A DNA stretch of 64,000 nt, from the NCBI GenBank assembly GCA_036303105.1, contig JAXJBF010000132.1:1-64000 (forward strand), in the 5' to 3' direction. Under the pieces are notes generated by a model. The model did no database searches and was not told the origin of the DNA. It was given only the letters and a program-made list of their open reading frames with translations. Each line of letters starts with the position of its first letter. Position 1 is the first letter of the stretch. The DNA comes from UMGS1590 sp036303105. GTDB taxonomy: Bacteria; Bacillota; Peptococcia; Peptococcales; Peptococcaceae. The translations under genes and the position numbers were made by a program. Positions 8,874-17,684 of this stretch are shown in pieces.

Positions 8874-9845
8874 ATGAAACGACTGTTAATCTTGGCTTTA
8901 ATCGTCACTGTGTTGCTGGGCATGACAGCCTGCGGCCAAACATCTTCTCTGGTTTCGGAAAACAGTGTCAGTAAAACAACATCCAGCACAACCGCAGAAG
9001 AGAAAGCAGACGCTGTGGCCGAGAATCCTGGCAATTTCAATTTGGAGACGGCCACAGTGACACTAAACAGTGGTTATGAAATGCCTGTGATGGGCCTGGG
9101 CACTTATTCACTAAGTGACGAAGAGTGCTACAATTCCGTCACGGCCCTTCTGGAAGCAGGCGGCCGACTCATAGACACAGCCTATATGTATCACAACGAG
9201 GATGCTGTGGGCCGGGCCATCCGGGACAGCGATGTGTCACGTGACGAAATTTTTGTCATCACCAAACTTTATCCCAGTCAGTTTGACGATCCAGAAGCGG
9301 CCATTCAGTTGGCATTGGACACCCTTGACATCGGCTATATTGACATGCTGCTGCTGCATCATCCTGGCGCCGGGGATGTGGATGCCTATCTTGCGATGGA
9401 ACAAGCGGTTGCGGAAGGAACCGTTCATTCTATCGGCCTGTCCAACTGGTACATCGAGGAGCTGGAGGCGTTTCTGCCTCAGGTGAACATCACGCCGGCT
9501 TTGGTGCAAAATGAGATTCACCCATACTATCAGGAGCCGGATGTGGTGCCCTACATCCAGGAACTGGGCATCACGGTGCAGGGCTGGTATCCATTCGGCG
9601 GGCGGGGGCACACCTCGGAACTGCTGGGAGATGAAACCATTTCTGCCATTGCTCAGGCTCATGGCGTCACTTCCGCTCAGGTGATTTTGCGATGGAATTT
9701 ACAACGGGGCGTGGTGGTGATCCCAGGCTCCAGCGACCCGGATCATATACGGGAAAACCTCGATTTACTTGGCTTCGCGCTGACGGACGAGGAAATGGCA
9801 CAGATCGCTGCGTTGAATCGGAACGAGAAACACGACTGGTATTAA
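8874..9845 (+). CDS. Aldo/keto reductase with lipoprotein signal peptide (operon gene 3)
   Basis: 323 residues. The first 20 residues form a type II signal peptide: MKRLL, a hydrophobic run, then lipobox MTAC with Cys20. A Ser/Thr/Ala-rich linker follows (about 21-55) before a complete AKR domain. The tetrad is kept: DTAYMY, ITKLYP, LLHHP; VIPGSSDPDHIREN replaces the usual K of the NADP site (VIPKS). Predicted location is the outer face of the membrane, unusual for an NAD(P)H enzyme. It starts 128 bases after gene 2 with AAAGGAG upstream. Confidence 0.9.
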   Translation: MKRLLILALIVTVLLGMTACGQTSSLVSENSVSKTTSSTTAEEKADAVAENPGNFNLETATVTLNSGYEMPVMGLGTYSLSDEECYNSVTALLEAGGRLIDTAYMYHNEDAVGRAIRDSDVSRDEIFVITKLYPSQFDDPEAAIQLALDTLDIGYIDMLLLHHPGAGDVDAYLAMEQAVAEGTVHSIGLSNWYIEELEAFLPQVNITPALVQNEIHPYYQEPDVVPYIQELGITVQGWYPFGGRGHTSELLGDETISAIAQAHGVTSAQVILRWNLQRGVVVIPGSSDPDHIRENLDLLGFALTDEEMAQIAALNRNEKHDWY

Positions 9846-9858
9846 AAGGAGAAGGATC

Positions 9859-10434
9859 ATGAAAGTTTTAGCCATCAACGGCAGTGCCCGGAAAGATGGA
9901 AATACCGCTGCTTTAATCAATAGGGTGCTTGCAGAACTGAAAAAAGAAAACATTGAAACCGAAATGCTCCAGCTTGCCGGGCAGGTTATTGAACCTTGCA
10001 AGGCTTGCTGGGCCTGTGGCGGACAGCAGAACTGCGTTCACTGCAAGGACGGTTTTTGCGAGATCTTTGAAAAGATGAAGGCTGCAGACGGCATTCTGCT
10101 TGGTTCGCCGGTGTATTCTGCTAATATCTCTGCCAATATGCAGGCGCTCTTGGAGCGGGCGGCGGTGGTCAGCGATATGAATCCTGGCTTGTTTACACAC
10201 AAGGTGGGTGCGGCTGTAACAGCAGCGCGGCGTGGCGGCGCGCTGAACACCGTGGATGCTATGAACCACTTTTTCCTCAATCACGAAATGTTTGTGGTAG
10301 GATCCTCCTATTGGAACATGGCGTATGGACAGCTGCCCGGCGATGTAGAGAAAGATGCAGAGGGTCTTGCTAACATGGAAAACTTAGGAAAGAATATGGC
10401 CTGGCTTTTGACGAGACTGCATGGCAGGGCCTAA
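9859..10434 (+). CDS. NADPH-dependent FMN reductase / flavodoxin-fold oxidoreductase
   Basis: 191 residues. Flavodoxin-like fold of the iron-sulfur flavoprotein/NADPH-FMN reductase type: FMN phosphate loop INGSARKDGNT at residues 6-16 and GSPVYSANISANM. A cysteine-rich stretch CKACWACGG...CVHCKDGFC (about residues 48-70) could hold an Fe-S cluster. It starts 13 bases after the lipoprotein AKR and ends in a strong terminator, so it is the last gene of the LysR-linked operon. It likely supplies reduced flavin or transfers electrons. Confidence 0.9.
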   Translation: MKVLAINGSARKDGNTAALINRVLAELKKENIETEMLQLAGQVIEPCKACWACGGQQNCVHCKDGFCEIFEKMKAADGILLGSPVYSANISANMQALLERAAVVSDMNPGLFTHKVGAAVTAARRGGALNTVDAMNHFFLNHEMFVVGSSYWNMAYGQLPGDVEKDAEGLANMENLGKNMAWLLTRLHGRA

Positions 10435-10435
10435 C

Positions 10436-10490
10436 CCATAATAAGAAAATGGTCCTTCCCGACTGGGTAAGGGCCATTTTCTTATTATGG
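10436..10490. terminator. Long, near-perfect hairpin terminator
   Basis: CCATAATAAGAAAATGG-CCTT... pairs with its complement over more than 20 bp around a CCCGACTGGG loop region. T-rich tracts on both strands suggest it also insulates the convergent Crp-like gene. Confidence 0.9.
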
Positions 10491-10668
10491 AGCTATTTTT
10501 GACTGTTTCCTGAAAAAAGAGGTTTTGTATTGGCAGAACCGGTGCACTTGTAAAAACGTCTTGCATATCTGCCAGCGTGGAATGGAACAGCATTTGGATG
10601 GGCACCTTCTTTCGGCAGCAAATCATGCTGTTGCTCTCATATGGCGAGAGGAGAACAGACAAAATTTT

Positions 10669-11289
10669 TTACAGCAGGCGGTAGGTGCCTTTGCCGATTT
10701 TTTCAATTTGACCTTCCTGAGTGAAGCGGTTGAGGATGCGCTGGAGCTGGCGTGGGCTGCAGTGGAGATGGAAGGCGGTTCTTTCGACGCCTTTGAGGAT
10801 GCCGTCGGGACAGCGATAGCGCATGTAGGAGAGGACGCGGTCGGACAGAGAACTGGGAGCGGCGTCCAGCTCGGTGATGAGGGCCATTTTCTTTGCCAGG
10901 CTGGCGCCGATGAGCTCTAGAAAGGCGTTGTTGGCGAGGAGGGTGTCGCGGTTTTCGTCGAGGGAGAGGGTGAGGCAGCGCAGCGGTGTGCTGGCTTCGG
11001 TGTAGATGTTGCCGCCGTTGCTTTCGAACAGTTCCATGTCGCCGAGGATATAATCCTTGCCGCCGCTGGACAGCGCATAGCGGGCGCCGTCGCTGCGAAT
11101 GATGTAAATGGCGAGGCTGCCCTGCACGACGATCTGAAACCATGTTCCCGGCAGAAATGGTGCAGTGACCAGTTCGCCTTTGTCGTACTGCACGAGAAAC
11201 AGCGGCACGTCAAGATTCCGCAGCACTTCGCCATAGCGGCTTTGATGCAGAGCGTCGGCGATGGCTTTTTGATCGTAGATTTTTTGCAT
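10669..11289 (-). CDS. Crp/Fnr-family transcriptional regulator
   Basis: 206 residues from the ATG with GGAGGG six bases upstream (the frame opens seven codons earlier). A cyclic-nucleotide-binding-like barrel fills about residues 25-130, and a winged HTH follows (HCSPRQLQRILNRF near residues 172-185). No Fnr-type N-terminal cysteine cluster is present, so the signal is unknown. Divergent from the MATE exporter at 11375, with about 85 bases between them, which suggests it regulates that exporter. Confidence 0.88.
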   Translation of the reverse strand: MQKIYDQKAIADALHQSRYGEVLRNLDVPLFLVQYDKGELVTAPFLPGTWFQIVVQGSLAIYIIRSDGARYALSSGGKDYILGDMELFESNGGNIYTEASTPLRCLTLSLDENRDTLLANNAFLELIGASLAKKMALITELDAAPSSLSDRVLSYMRYRCPDGILKGVERTAFHLHCSPRQLQRILNRFTQEGQIEKIGKGTYRLL

Positions 11290-11374
11290 AATACCCTCCA
11301 AACAAGACAAATGTCCGGTTATTTCCTTTCATTGTACGGTATAATCGCTCTGCTTACAAGAGAGGAGATCAATC

Positions 11375-12757
11375 ATGCCATCTGTATTTGAAGAAAAGAA
11401 ATTGTCAAAAGCCATTTTTCGTGTGGGCCTGCCGGCGATGCTTGGCCAGCTGACTACGCTCATTTATAACATGGCGGATACGTTCTTCGTGTCGCTGACG
11501 AAGACACCGGCCATGATCGCTGCTGTGACGCTGTGCGCGCCGATTCTGCTCATCATCATGTCCATCGCCTGCATCTTTGGCATGGGCGGCAGCAGCGTGA
11601 TCGCCCGCCTATTGGGTGAAGGCAAGCCGAAAAAGGCCGGGCAAACTATGAACTTCTGCCTCTATGCCATGGTTCTGGCTGGGGTGGTGGTCTTGGCGGC
11701 AGGGCTCGTGCTCATGACACCGCTGGCGCGCCTGGCTGGTGCCGATGCGGAAAACATGGGCTACACTTGTGACTATCTGTTGTACATTTTCCTTGGTGCG
11801 CCGTTCATCATGCTAGCCAATGGGTTTGTGCACCTGTTTCGTTCAGTAGGGCTGATCAAGCAAGGCACCGTGGGCCTGGTTTTGGGGAACGCCATCAACA
11901 TCGTGCTGGACTTCGTCTTTATCAATCTGCTGCAATGGGGCACTGCCGGTGCAGCGCTGGCAACGTCGCTGGGCTTTGCCTGCGCAACGGTGTATTACCT
12001 TGTCTGCATGGTGCAGGAAGCGCGCCGCGGCAGCGACCTGATGCCGCTGTCCCTGCGCCAGTTCCATCCTCATGCTGAGATGGTGCGCAATGTGGTGAGC
12101 ATTGGCATTCCCGGCTCGCTGATCACCATTCTCATGAGTGCTGCCAACATTGTCCTCAACAACTACATCGCCATCTACGGCTCCGACGCTGTGGCGGCCT
12201 ATGGCATTGCTTACAAAATCGACAGCGTGCCAATCATGTTGTTGGTGGGATTGTCACAAGGGGTGACACCGCTTATCGGCTATTACTACGGTGCCGAGGA
12301 GCGGCTTCGCATGTTTGCGGCGGTGCGTCTTTCCAGTCTTTACGGCATTGTGCTGGGGGCTGCTTTTACGGCGATCTTCCTGATTTTCGGGGTGCAGCTG
12401 TCGGCCATCTTCCTGCATGAAGCGGCCCTTATTGAGCAAACGGCGTTCTTCCTGCGCATTCTGTGCCTGTCGGCGCCGCTGGTCAGTGTGATCAACATGG
12501 TCACCAGCTACTTCCAGGCCCTGGGCAAAGCACTGCGCTCGCTCACCATCACCATCCTGCGCAATGTGGTGCTTTTTATTCCGGCGGTCGTTGTTTTAAA
12601 CCACTACTGGCAGCTTTCCGGTGTCATTGCTGCGCAGCCTTTGGTAGAAGCTGTTTTAACCGTTGTCTGCATCGGCCTTTATCTGCATGAAAAACAGCTG
12701 GAAGAACAGCCGGTAATGGCGCAGCATCAACAACGTCCTTCTGTGCAGCGTTCATAA
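11375..12757 (+). CDS. MATE-family efflux transporter
   Basis: 460 residues, about 12 hydrophobic segments, internal two-fold MatE repeat. The N-terminus KLSKAIFRVGLPAMLGQL and MADTFFV are typical of DinF/NorM-like sodium- or proton-coupled exporters of cationic drugs or flavin-type metabolites. TATAAT at 11340-11345 and GAGAGGAG before ATG support expression. Terminated by the GC-rich hairpin at 12765. Substrate unknown. Confidence 0.93.
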   Translation: MPSVFEEKKLSKAIFRVGLPAMLGQLTTLIYNMADTFFVSLTKTPAMIAAVTLCAPILLIIMSIACIFGMGGSSVIARLLGEGKPKKAGQTMNFCLYAMVLAGVVVLAAGLVLMTPLARLAGADAENMGYTCDYLLYIFLGAPFIMLANGFVHLFRSVGLIKQGTVGLVLGNAINIVLDFVFINLLQWGTAGAALATSLGFACATVYYLVCMVQEARRGSDLMPLSLRQFHPHAEMVRNVVSIGIPGSLITILMSAANIVLNNYIAIYGSDAVAAYGIAYKIDSVPIMLLVGLSQGVTPLIGYYYGAEERLRMFAAVRLSSLYGIVLGAAFTAIFLIFGVQLSAIFLHEAALIEQTAFFLRILCLSAPLVSVINMVTSYFQALGKALRSLTITILRNVVLFIPAVVVLNHYWQLSGVIAAQPLVEAVLTVVCIGLYLHEKQLEEQPVMAQHQQRPSVQRS

Positions 12758-12764
12758 CATTATC

Positions 12765-12804
12765 AACAATACCCACGCCGAGCCTTCGGCGTGGGTATTG
12801 TTTT
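12765..12804 (+). terminator. Intrinsic terminator with CCCACGCCGA stem
   Basis: ATACCCACGCCGA-GCC-TTCGGCGTGGGTAT followed by TGTTTT. The core stem matches the terminator at 17559. Confidence 0.9.
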
Positions 12805-12940
12805 ACAAGTGGCAGCTGTGTGGGTGCATGTGCCCGAGAAATTGCTGTCGATAGGATGTTTTTTTATTTATAATTTAAGCTTCTGTGCTATGCTATAGAC
12901 AAAACAAGTTGCTGTGCGATCATCAAAGAGGAGACCTCCT

Positions 12941-13615
12941 ATGAAATTATTATTAGCAGAAGACGAACAGGCGCTGTCCAAAGTGTTGGTGGCTATTTTG
13001 GAGCGCAACAATTATCTGGTGGACGCTGTGGAGAACGGTGAGGAGGCGTTGGCCTATTTGTCCTGCAGCCACTATGATGGCGTCATCATGGATGTGATGA
13101 TGCCGAAGATGGATGGCATCACAGCTTTGAAAGAGCTTCGACGCCAGGGCAATCTGGTTCCGGTGCTGCTTCTGACTGCAAAATCAGAGGTGGACGATAA
13201 AGTAGAAGGGCTGGACAGCGGTGCCAACGATTATCTGACCAAACCATTTCAGTCGAAGGAACTGCTGGCGCGTATTCGCGCCATGACCCGCACTGCCAAC
13301 CATCAGGCCGATGCCAAGCTGCAGGTGGGCAATCTCACACTGGATCAGACCACGTTTATGCTTTCTGGGCCTGGCGACAGTGTCCAGCTGTCCAGCAAGG
13401 AATATCAAATGATGGAGCTGTTTATGATTGCGCCGCAGCAGCGCTATACGACCGAAAAATTGATGGAAAAAGTGTGGGGCTTTGACAGCGATGCGGAGTT
13501 GAACGTGGTGTGGGTGTATATTTCACATCTGCGCAAAAAGCTGACAAGGGTTGGCGCCAACGTGGTTATTAAAGCTGCGCGCAATATGGGCTATTCGCTG
13601 GAGATTGTGGAATGA
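12941..13615 (+). CDS. OmpR-family response regulator
   Basis: 224 residues. Receiver domain with acidic pocket ED at residues 8-9, phospho-acceptor Asp in VIMDVMMPKMDG (about 51) and Lys in LTKPF. The C-terminal winged helix contains STKEYQ-like SSKEYQMMELF and VYISHLRKKL. ATG 12941 is preceded by AGAGGAG; an upstream in-frame ATG lacks this. Its last four bases overlap the histidine kinase start, so the two are translationally coupled. It stands directly upstream of the ApbE/FMN-binding locus. Confidence 0.95.
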   Translation: MKLLLAEDEQALSKVLVAILERNNYLVDAVENGEEALAYLSCSHYDGVIMDVMMPKMDGITALKELRRQGNLVPVLLLTAKSEVDDKVEGLDSGANDYLTKPFQSKELLARIRAMTRTANHQADAKLQVGNLTLDQTTFMLSGPGDSVQLSSKEYQMMELFMIAPQQRYTTEKLMEKVWGFDSDAELNVVWVYISHLRKKLTRVGANVVIKAARNMGYSLEIVE

Positions 13616-14856
13616 TCGAGAGATTACGTAAAAAACTCATTGTTGCCGCAATCGGATCGCTGCTTTTGGTGTTGGTGGTCATTCTTGGGTGCTTGTCGGG
13701 CCTATATATCAGAGATGCCATTTCAGACATTGACCATACGCTGATGAGCCTGGCAGCAACCAACGACCTTGTTTCCGAAGCTGCGCGTGTATCAGATAAC
13801 GAACGCGTCAGAGAGGCGCATGACCATGGACGCACGCCCGAATCCTATTTTGAAACAGAGTATTTTTTCATCACACTTGACAGCCAGGGGACAGTTACCA
13901 ATGTGTATCCTGGGACCGCTGACGATATCAGCGTTGAACGGGCGGAGCATTACGCCGAATCGGTGCTTCAATCGGGCGATACACGTGGTTTTTTGGACGA
14001 TTATCGCTATCTGTATACCCAGCAAAATGGGAACGACATCATCATCTTTGTAGATTGCGAGCGAAGCCTGGAAAGTTTTTGGAATCTGCTGGTGACAGGC
14101 GTGCTGCTGTCATTGATCGGCACTGCGCTGGTCTTTGTGCTGCTGCTTTTCTTTTCAAAACGGATTGTGCGGCCTTTTGCCGAGATTTACGACAAGCAGA
14201 AACGCTTTATCACCGATGCGGGCCATGAACTGAAAACACCACTGAGCATCATTGCGGCAGATGCAGAGGTGCTGACCATGGACATTGGCCAGAATGAATG
14301 GGTGGATGAAATCACCAACCAGACCCAGCGCCTCACCAAACTGACCAACGATTTGATTTTCCTGGCACGCACCGAAGAGGCCCTGCCGACACAGATGGCA
14401 TCGTTTTCGCTGTCACAGCTTATGACAGACACCGTTCAGAGTTTTGAAGCGGTGGCAAAAACACAGGATAAGACCATCGATGCCGATATTCCTGCGGCGG
14501 TGACACTGTACGGCGATGAACGCGCGCTGCAAAAGGTGCTCACCATCCTGCTGGACAACGCCCTGAAATACATGCCAGCGCATGAAACGGTGCGCTGCGG
14601 ACTAACGGAACAAAGAGCTCAGGTTCAGCTTTGGGTGGGCAATCCCTGCGCGCCGATGAGCGATGCGCAAATTTCCCGCCTGTTTGACCGCTTTTACCGC
14701 GCAGATGCGTCGCGCAATTCCAAAACTGGCGGCTACGGATTGGGGCTTTCTATCGCCAAAGCCATTGTCAGCGCCCATAAAGGCAGGATCACGGCTTCAG
14801 CACCGAGCCAAGGCACCTTGCTGATCACCGTCACCCTGCCAAAAGGACAACGCTAA
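13612..14856 (+). CDS. Sensor histidine kinase
   Basis: 414 residues. One membrane helix at about 10-30, an extracytoplasmic sensor region of about 125 residues (acidic, no known fold recognised), and a second helix at about 160-182. There is no clear HAMP. Then H-box HELKTPL with His205, N-box LLDNALKY, and GGYGLGLS. It autophosphorylates and passes phosphate to the overlapping OmpR-type regulator. A hairpin terminator follows, so the pair forms its own operon. Confidence 0.94.
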   Translation: MIERLRKKLIVAAIGSLLLVLVVILGCLSGLYIRDAISDIDHTLMSLAATNDLVSEAARVSDNERVREAHDHGRTPESYFETEYFFITLDSQGTVTNVYPGTADDISVERAEHYAESVLQSGDTRGFLDDYRYLYTQQNGNDIIIFVDCERSLESFWNLLVTGVLLSLIGTALVFVLLLFFSKRIVRPFAEIYDKQKRFITDAGHELKTPLSIIAADAEVLTMDIGQNEWVDEITNQTQRLTKLTNDLIFLARTEEALPTQMASFSLSQLMTDTVQSFEAVAKTQDKTIDADIPAAVTLYGDERALQKVLTILLDNALKYMPAHETVRCGLTEQRAQVQLWVGNPCAPMSDAQISRLFDRFYRADASRNSKTGGYGLGLSIAKAIVSAHKGRITASAPSQGTLLITVTLPKGQR

Positions 14857-14860
14857 AAAA

Positions 14861-14895
14861 AGCATCTGAATGTGTCGGCATTCAGATGCTTTTTA
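14861..14895 (+). terminator. Intrinsic terminator after the histidine kinase
   Basis: AGCATCTGAATG pairs with CATTCAGATGCT across TGTCGG and is followed by TTTT. Confidence 0.92.
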
Positions 14896-14965
14896 ATTAC
14901 AATTAAGGTAGACCTTCTATACTGGGTACTGTCAAAAGAGACATGGTAACAGGAGGTGCTTTGCA

Positions 14966-15874
14966 TTGATTCAAAAAATATTTCCCGCTTTTGGCACATT
15001 GAACACCATTTCGATTGCGGACAACAGCGCGCTTACGGTTGCTGATCTGGTGAAGCGGCGCATGCTGCAAATACACGATCGTTTTTCAGTGTTTGACCCC
15101 AAAAGCGAAATTGCGCAGATCAATCAGCAAGCAGGCCTCCAGCCAGTTGCTGTCAGCGAAGAGACGTTTTATTTGCTGTCTCTGGCGCAGGCGTATTACA
15201 AAGAGACAAAGGGAACGTTCGATGTCACAACAGGAGCCTTGAGTGCCTTGTGGCGCGAAGCCATTCGCACCACCACCCTGCCATCGCCGGAAGCCGTTGC
15301 CCAGTGCCAAGCCCATTGCGGCATGGAACATCTGGCGTTGAATCTTGAGCGCGGAACGGCTTTTTTACAAGAAGAAGGCCTACAGCTCGATTTAGGCGGC
15401 ATCGTCAAAGGCTATGCCGCCGACGAAGCCAAGGCACTGCTGCTGGCGCACGATGTGCAGCGCGCACAGATCAATTTTGGCGGCACCGTGGTCGCCATTG
15501 GCGCAGCACAGTGCGTCGGCATTCAGCATCCTTTTGCGAAAACAGGCCAGCCCATGGCCAGCCTTTCGCTGCACGATCAAGCCATTGTTACCAGCGGGCT
15601 TTATGAACGCTGCTTCTTCCATGAAGGCAAGCGCTATCATCACATCATTGATCCACGCACAGGCATGCCGGCGGCAGCTGGCGTGCTCTCGGTGAGCTTG
15701 ATTGGTGAAGAGGCCGTGATGCTGGATGCTTTGGCGACGGGCGTTTGCTGCCTTGGTGTGCAGGACAGCCTTCCTATTCTTCGCAAACGTGGCCTTTCGG
15801 CTGTTTTTGTTGATGAACAGGGCCATGTGCAAATGACATCGGATCTACAGGGGGAACTATCGTTTCATGGATAA
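14966..15874 (+). CDS. apbE: FAD:protein FMN transferase (ApbE)
   Basis: 302 residues from a TTG start, selected because AGGAGG lies at 14951-14956. ApbE transfers FMN from FAD to a Thr in extracytoplasmic FMN_bind domains. Seen: DLGGIVKGYAAD (FAD/Mg site) and HHIIDPRTGMPA. There is no obvious signal peptide or lipobox, so it may act in the cytoplasm or lack an export signal, unlike many lipoprotein ApbEs. The neighbour 27 bases downstream has two FMN_bind domains and is the obvious substrate. A 12-bp palindrome AAGGTAGACCTT at 14905-14916 lies in the promoter region. Confidence 0.93.
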   Translation: MIQKIFPAFGTLNTISIADNSALTVADLVKRRMLQIHDRFSVFDPKSEIAQINQQAGLQPVAVSEETFYLLSLAQAYYKETKGTFDVTTGALSALWREAIRTTTLPSPEAVAQCQAHCGMEHLALNLERGTAFLQEEGLQLDLGGIVKGYAADEAKALLLAHDVQRAQINFGGTVVAIGAAQCVGIQHPFAKTGQPMASLSLHDQAIVTSGLYERCFFHEGKRYHHIIDPRTGMPAAAGVLSVSLIGEEAVMLDALATGVCCLGVQDSLPILRKRGLSAVFVDEQGHVQMTSDLQGELSFHG

Positions 15875-15901
15875 AAGAAGCATCATGAAGGAGTTGATGG
15901 A

Positions 15902-17551
15902 GTGAAATCAGGACATTATAAGATGACACAAATCGTTCGGCACATCATCCAGCTGGCGGCGTTTCTTCTTGTGCCAGCGTTGTTTGTCACTGTTTGGCAC
16001 GCGCTGGGTGATGTTGTAACGGCATTGGCAGCAGGAACGTTTTCCGTTCGCACGCTTATGCCACAGCTGATCACCATTGTGGCCGTGTTTGGGCTCACTG
16101 CTGTATGGGGGCGCTTTTTCTGCGGTTATCTTTGCGCCTTTGGCGCCATGCAGGAACTGCTTTACTGGCCAAGAAAACGACACAGTCATGGACATTCTAT
16201 TATTTCGACGCGCTTGGACAACGCCCTGCAGCTGATAAAATACGGGGTGCTCATTGGCATTGTAGTGCTGCTTTGGGTGCTGGCGCTGCCGTTTGACGCA
16301 TCGCTAAGCCCTTGGGGCATCTTCGGCATGCTGACCTCGGGAAGTTGGTCGGTGGCCAGCTCTGCGGTGTTCACCGTGGGCTTTGTTGTGCTGGTGGTGC
16401 TCATGCTGGGCGCTGTTTTTATCGAGCGTTTCTTTTGCCGCTATTTCTGTCCGCTGGGCGCGTCGTTCAACCTTGTTTCGGGCAAGCGTTTCTATCGTAT
16501 TCGCCGTCAAACATCGGCCTGCGTCAACTGCGGCCTGTGCGAACGCACCTGCAGCATGGGCGTGCCTATTCTTAAAACAGACACCGTGACCTCCGGCAAA
16601 TGCATCAACTGCATGCAGTGCCTGTCGGCGTGTCCAAAAGCGTGCCTTTCGGCCAATCCGGCACCGGCAGTGGCAGGCACCGCTGCTGCAGTGATGATGT
16701 GCGGGCTGGTTCAGGTGGGCAGCCTGACAGCACCACAGGCGGCTTCCGCACAGAGCAGTTACAGCGTGGACACCACCTCAGCACAGGGCAATTTTACCGA
16801 TGGGGTCTACACTGGCAGCGGCGCGGGTTTCCGCGGCAATACCAACGTGCAGGTGACGGTGGAAAACGGCAGCATCAGCGACATCACCGTGCTTTCCTAC
16901 GAAGATGACGCCGAATTCTTCGACAAAGCGCAGGCGTCGGTGATTCCAGCAATCCTGTCGGCGCAGTCTGTTGATGTGTCAACCGTCAGCGGAGCCACCT
17001 TCTCCAGCGATGGCATCATCAACGCAGTGGCCAATGCGCTGAATGTGACAGCGCAGGATAGCGCATCATCGACGAACCAGCAGCAGAACGACAGCAACGA
17101 CGCCGTTTCTTCGGCCTCCCAGAACGACGGTGCAGCTTCTGATCAGAATGGCGATCTTCAAACAGCGCTCTCTTCCCTGGCAGATGGCACCTACCAAGGG
17201 GCAGGTGAAGGCTATCGCGGCACGACCAACGTTTCTGTCACCGTAGCCAATGGCCAGATCACCGACATCACCATTCTTTCCTATGAAGATGACGCAGAGT
17301 TTTTCAATCGTGCAGAAAATCAAATCGTCAGCAGCATTCTCAATGCACAATCGCTGGATGTGGACACCGTCAGCGGCGCCACCTTCTCCAGCAATGGCAT
17401 TCTGGAAGCTGTTGCCGATGCCCTTGGTGTCACCTATAGCAATGCCAACCAAAACGCAGAGCAAGGTCATCATGAACGCTTCGAGCGCGATGATTCTGAT
17501 TCTGATGATTACGAACGCAATTTTGAGCGCCGCCGTGCGCATCATTCATAA
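15902..17551 (+). CDS. Membrane Fe-S protein with two covalent-FMN (FMN_bind) domains
   Basis: 549 residues from a GTG start with AAGGAG upstream. Order: four membrane helices in a NapH/NosR/RnfD-type core with FFCGYLC and FFCRYFCPLG; two 4Fe-4S motifs CVNCGLCERTC and CINCMQCLSACP (about residues 203-245); another hydrophobic segment; then two FMN_bind domains outside the membrane. Each has SGATFSS, with Thr366 and Thr494 as predicted flavinylation sites. Inferred role: moving electrons from a membrane Fe-S relay to external flavins. The tail is rich in Asp, Glu, Arg and His. Confidence 0.9.
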   Translation: MKSGHYKMTQIVRHIIQLAAFLLVPALFVTVWHALGDVVTALAAGTFSVRTLMPQLITIVAVFGLTAVWGRFFCGYLCAFGAMQELLYWPRKRHSHGHSIISTRLDNALQLIKYGVLIGIVVLLWVLALPFDASLSPWGIFGMLTSGSWSVASSAVFTVGFVVLVVLMLGAVFIERFFCRYFCPLGASFNLVSGKRFYRIRRQTSACVNCGLCERTCSMGVPILKTDTVTSGKCINCMQCLSACPKACLSANPAPAVAGTAAAVMMCGLVQVGSLTAPQAASAQSSYSVDTTSAQGNFTDGVYTGSGAGFRGNTNVQVTVENGSISDITVLSYEDDAEFFDKAQASVIPAILSAQSVDVSTVSGATFSSDGIINAVANALNVTAQDSASSTNQQQNDSNDAVSSASQNDGAASDQNGDLQTALSSLADGTYQGAGEGYRGTTNVSVTVANGQITDITILSYEDDAEFFNRAENQIVSSILNAQSLDVDTVSGATFSSNGILEAVADALGVTYSNANQNAEQGHHERFERDDSDSDDYERNFERRRAHHS

Positions 17552-17558
17552 AATCACA

Positions 17559-17594
17559 GTACCCACGCCGAGCTTTCGGCGTGGGGATTTTTTA
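17559..17594 (+). terminator. Intrinsic terminator after the FMN-binding protein
   Basis: TACCCACGCCGA-GCT-TTCGGCGTGGGGA followed by TTTTTT; almost identical stem to that at 12765. Confidence 0.9.
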
Positions 17595-17603
17595 TGCGCA
17601 CAT

Positions 17604-17632
17604 TTGCCAGAGCGCACAGGATGGCGTATACT
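17604..17632 (+). promoter_or_regulatory. Promoter of the tocopherol-cyclase-like gene
   Basis: TTGCCA, 17-base spacer, TATACT; about 53 bases before the ATG. Confidence 0.68.
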
Positions 17633-17684
17633 GGAAAGTAAGAACACGCGCCGCGTGACCGGCGCCCATTAAGGAGGATGCAAC

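Noticed and set aside
10525..10920. Plus-strand frame between the FMN reductase and the Crp gene
   Set aside because: Mostly antisense to the Crp-like gene and begins inside the post-terminator spacer without a convincing RBS.
16770..17430. Recent DNA duplication inside the FMN-binding protein gene
   Set aside because: The two FMN_bind domains are similar in protein but diverged in DNA; an old domain repeat usual for the family, not a recent event.
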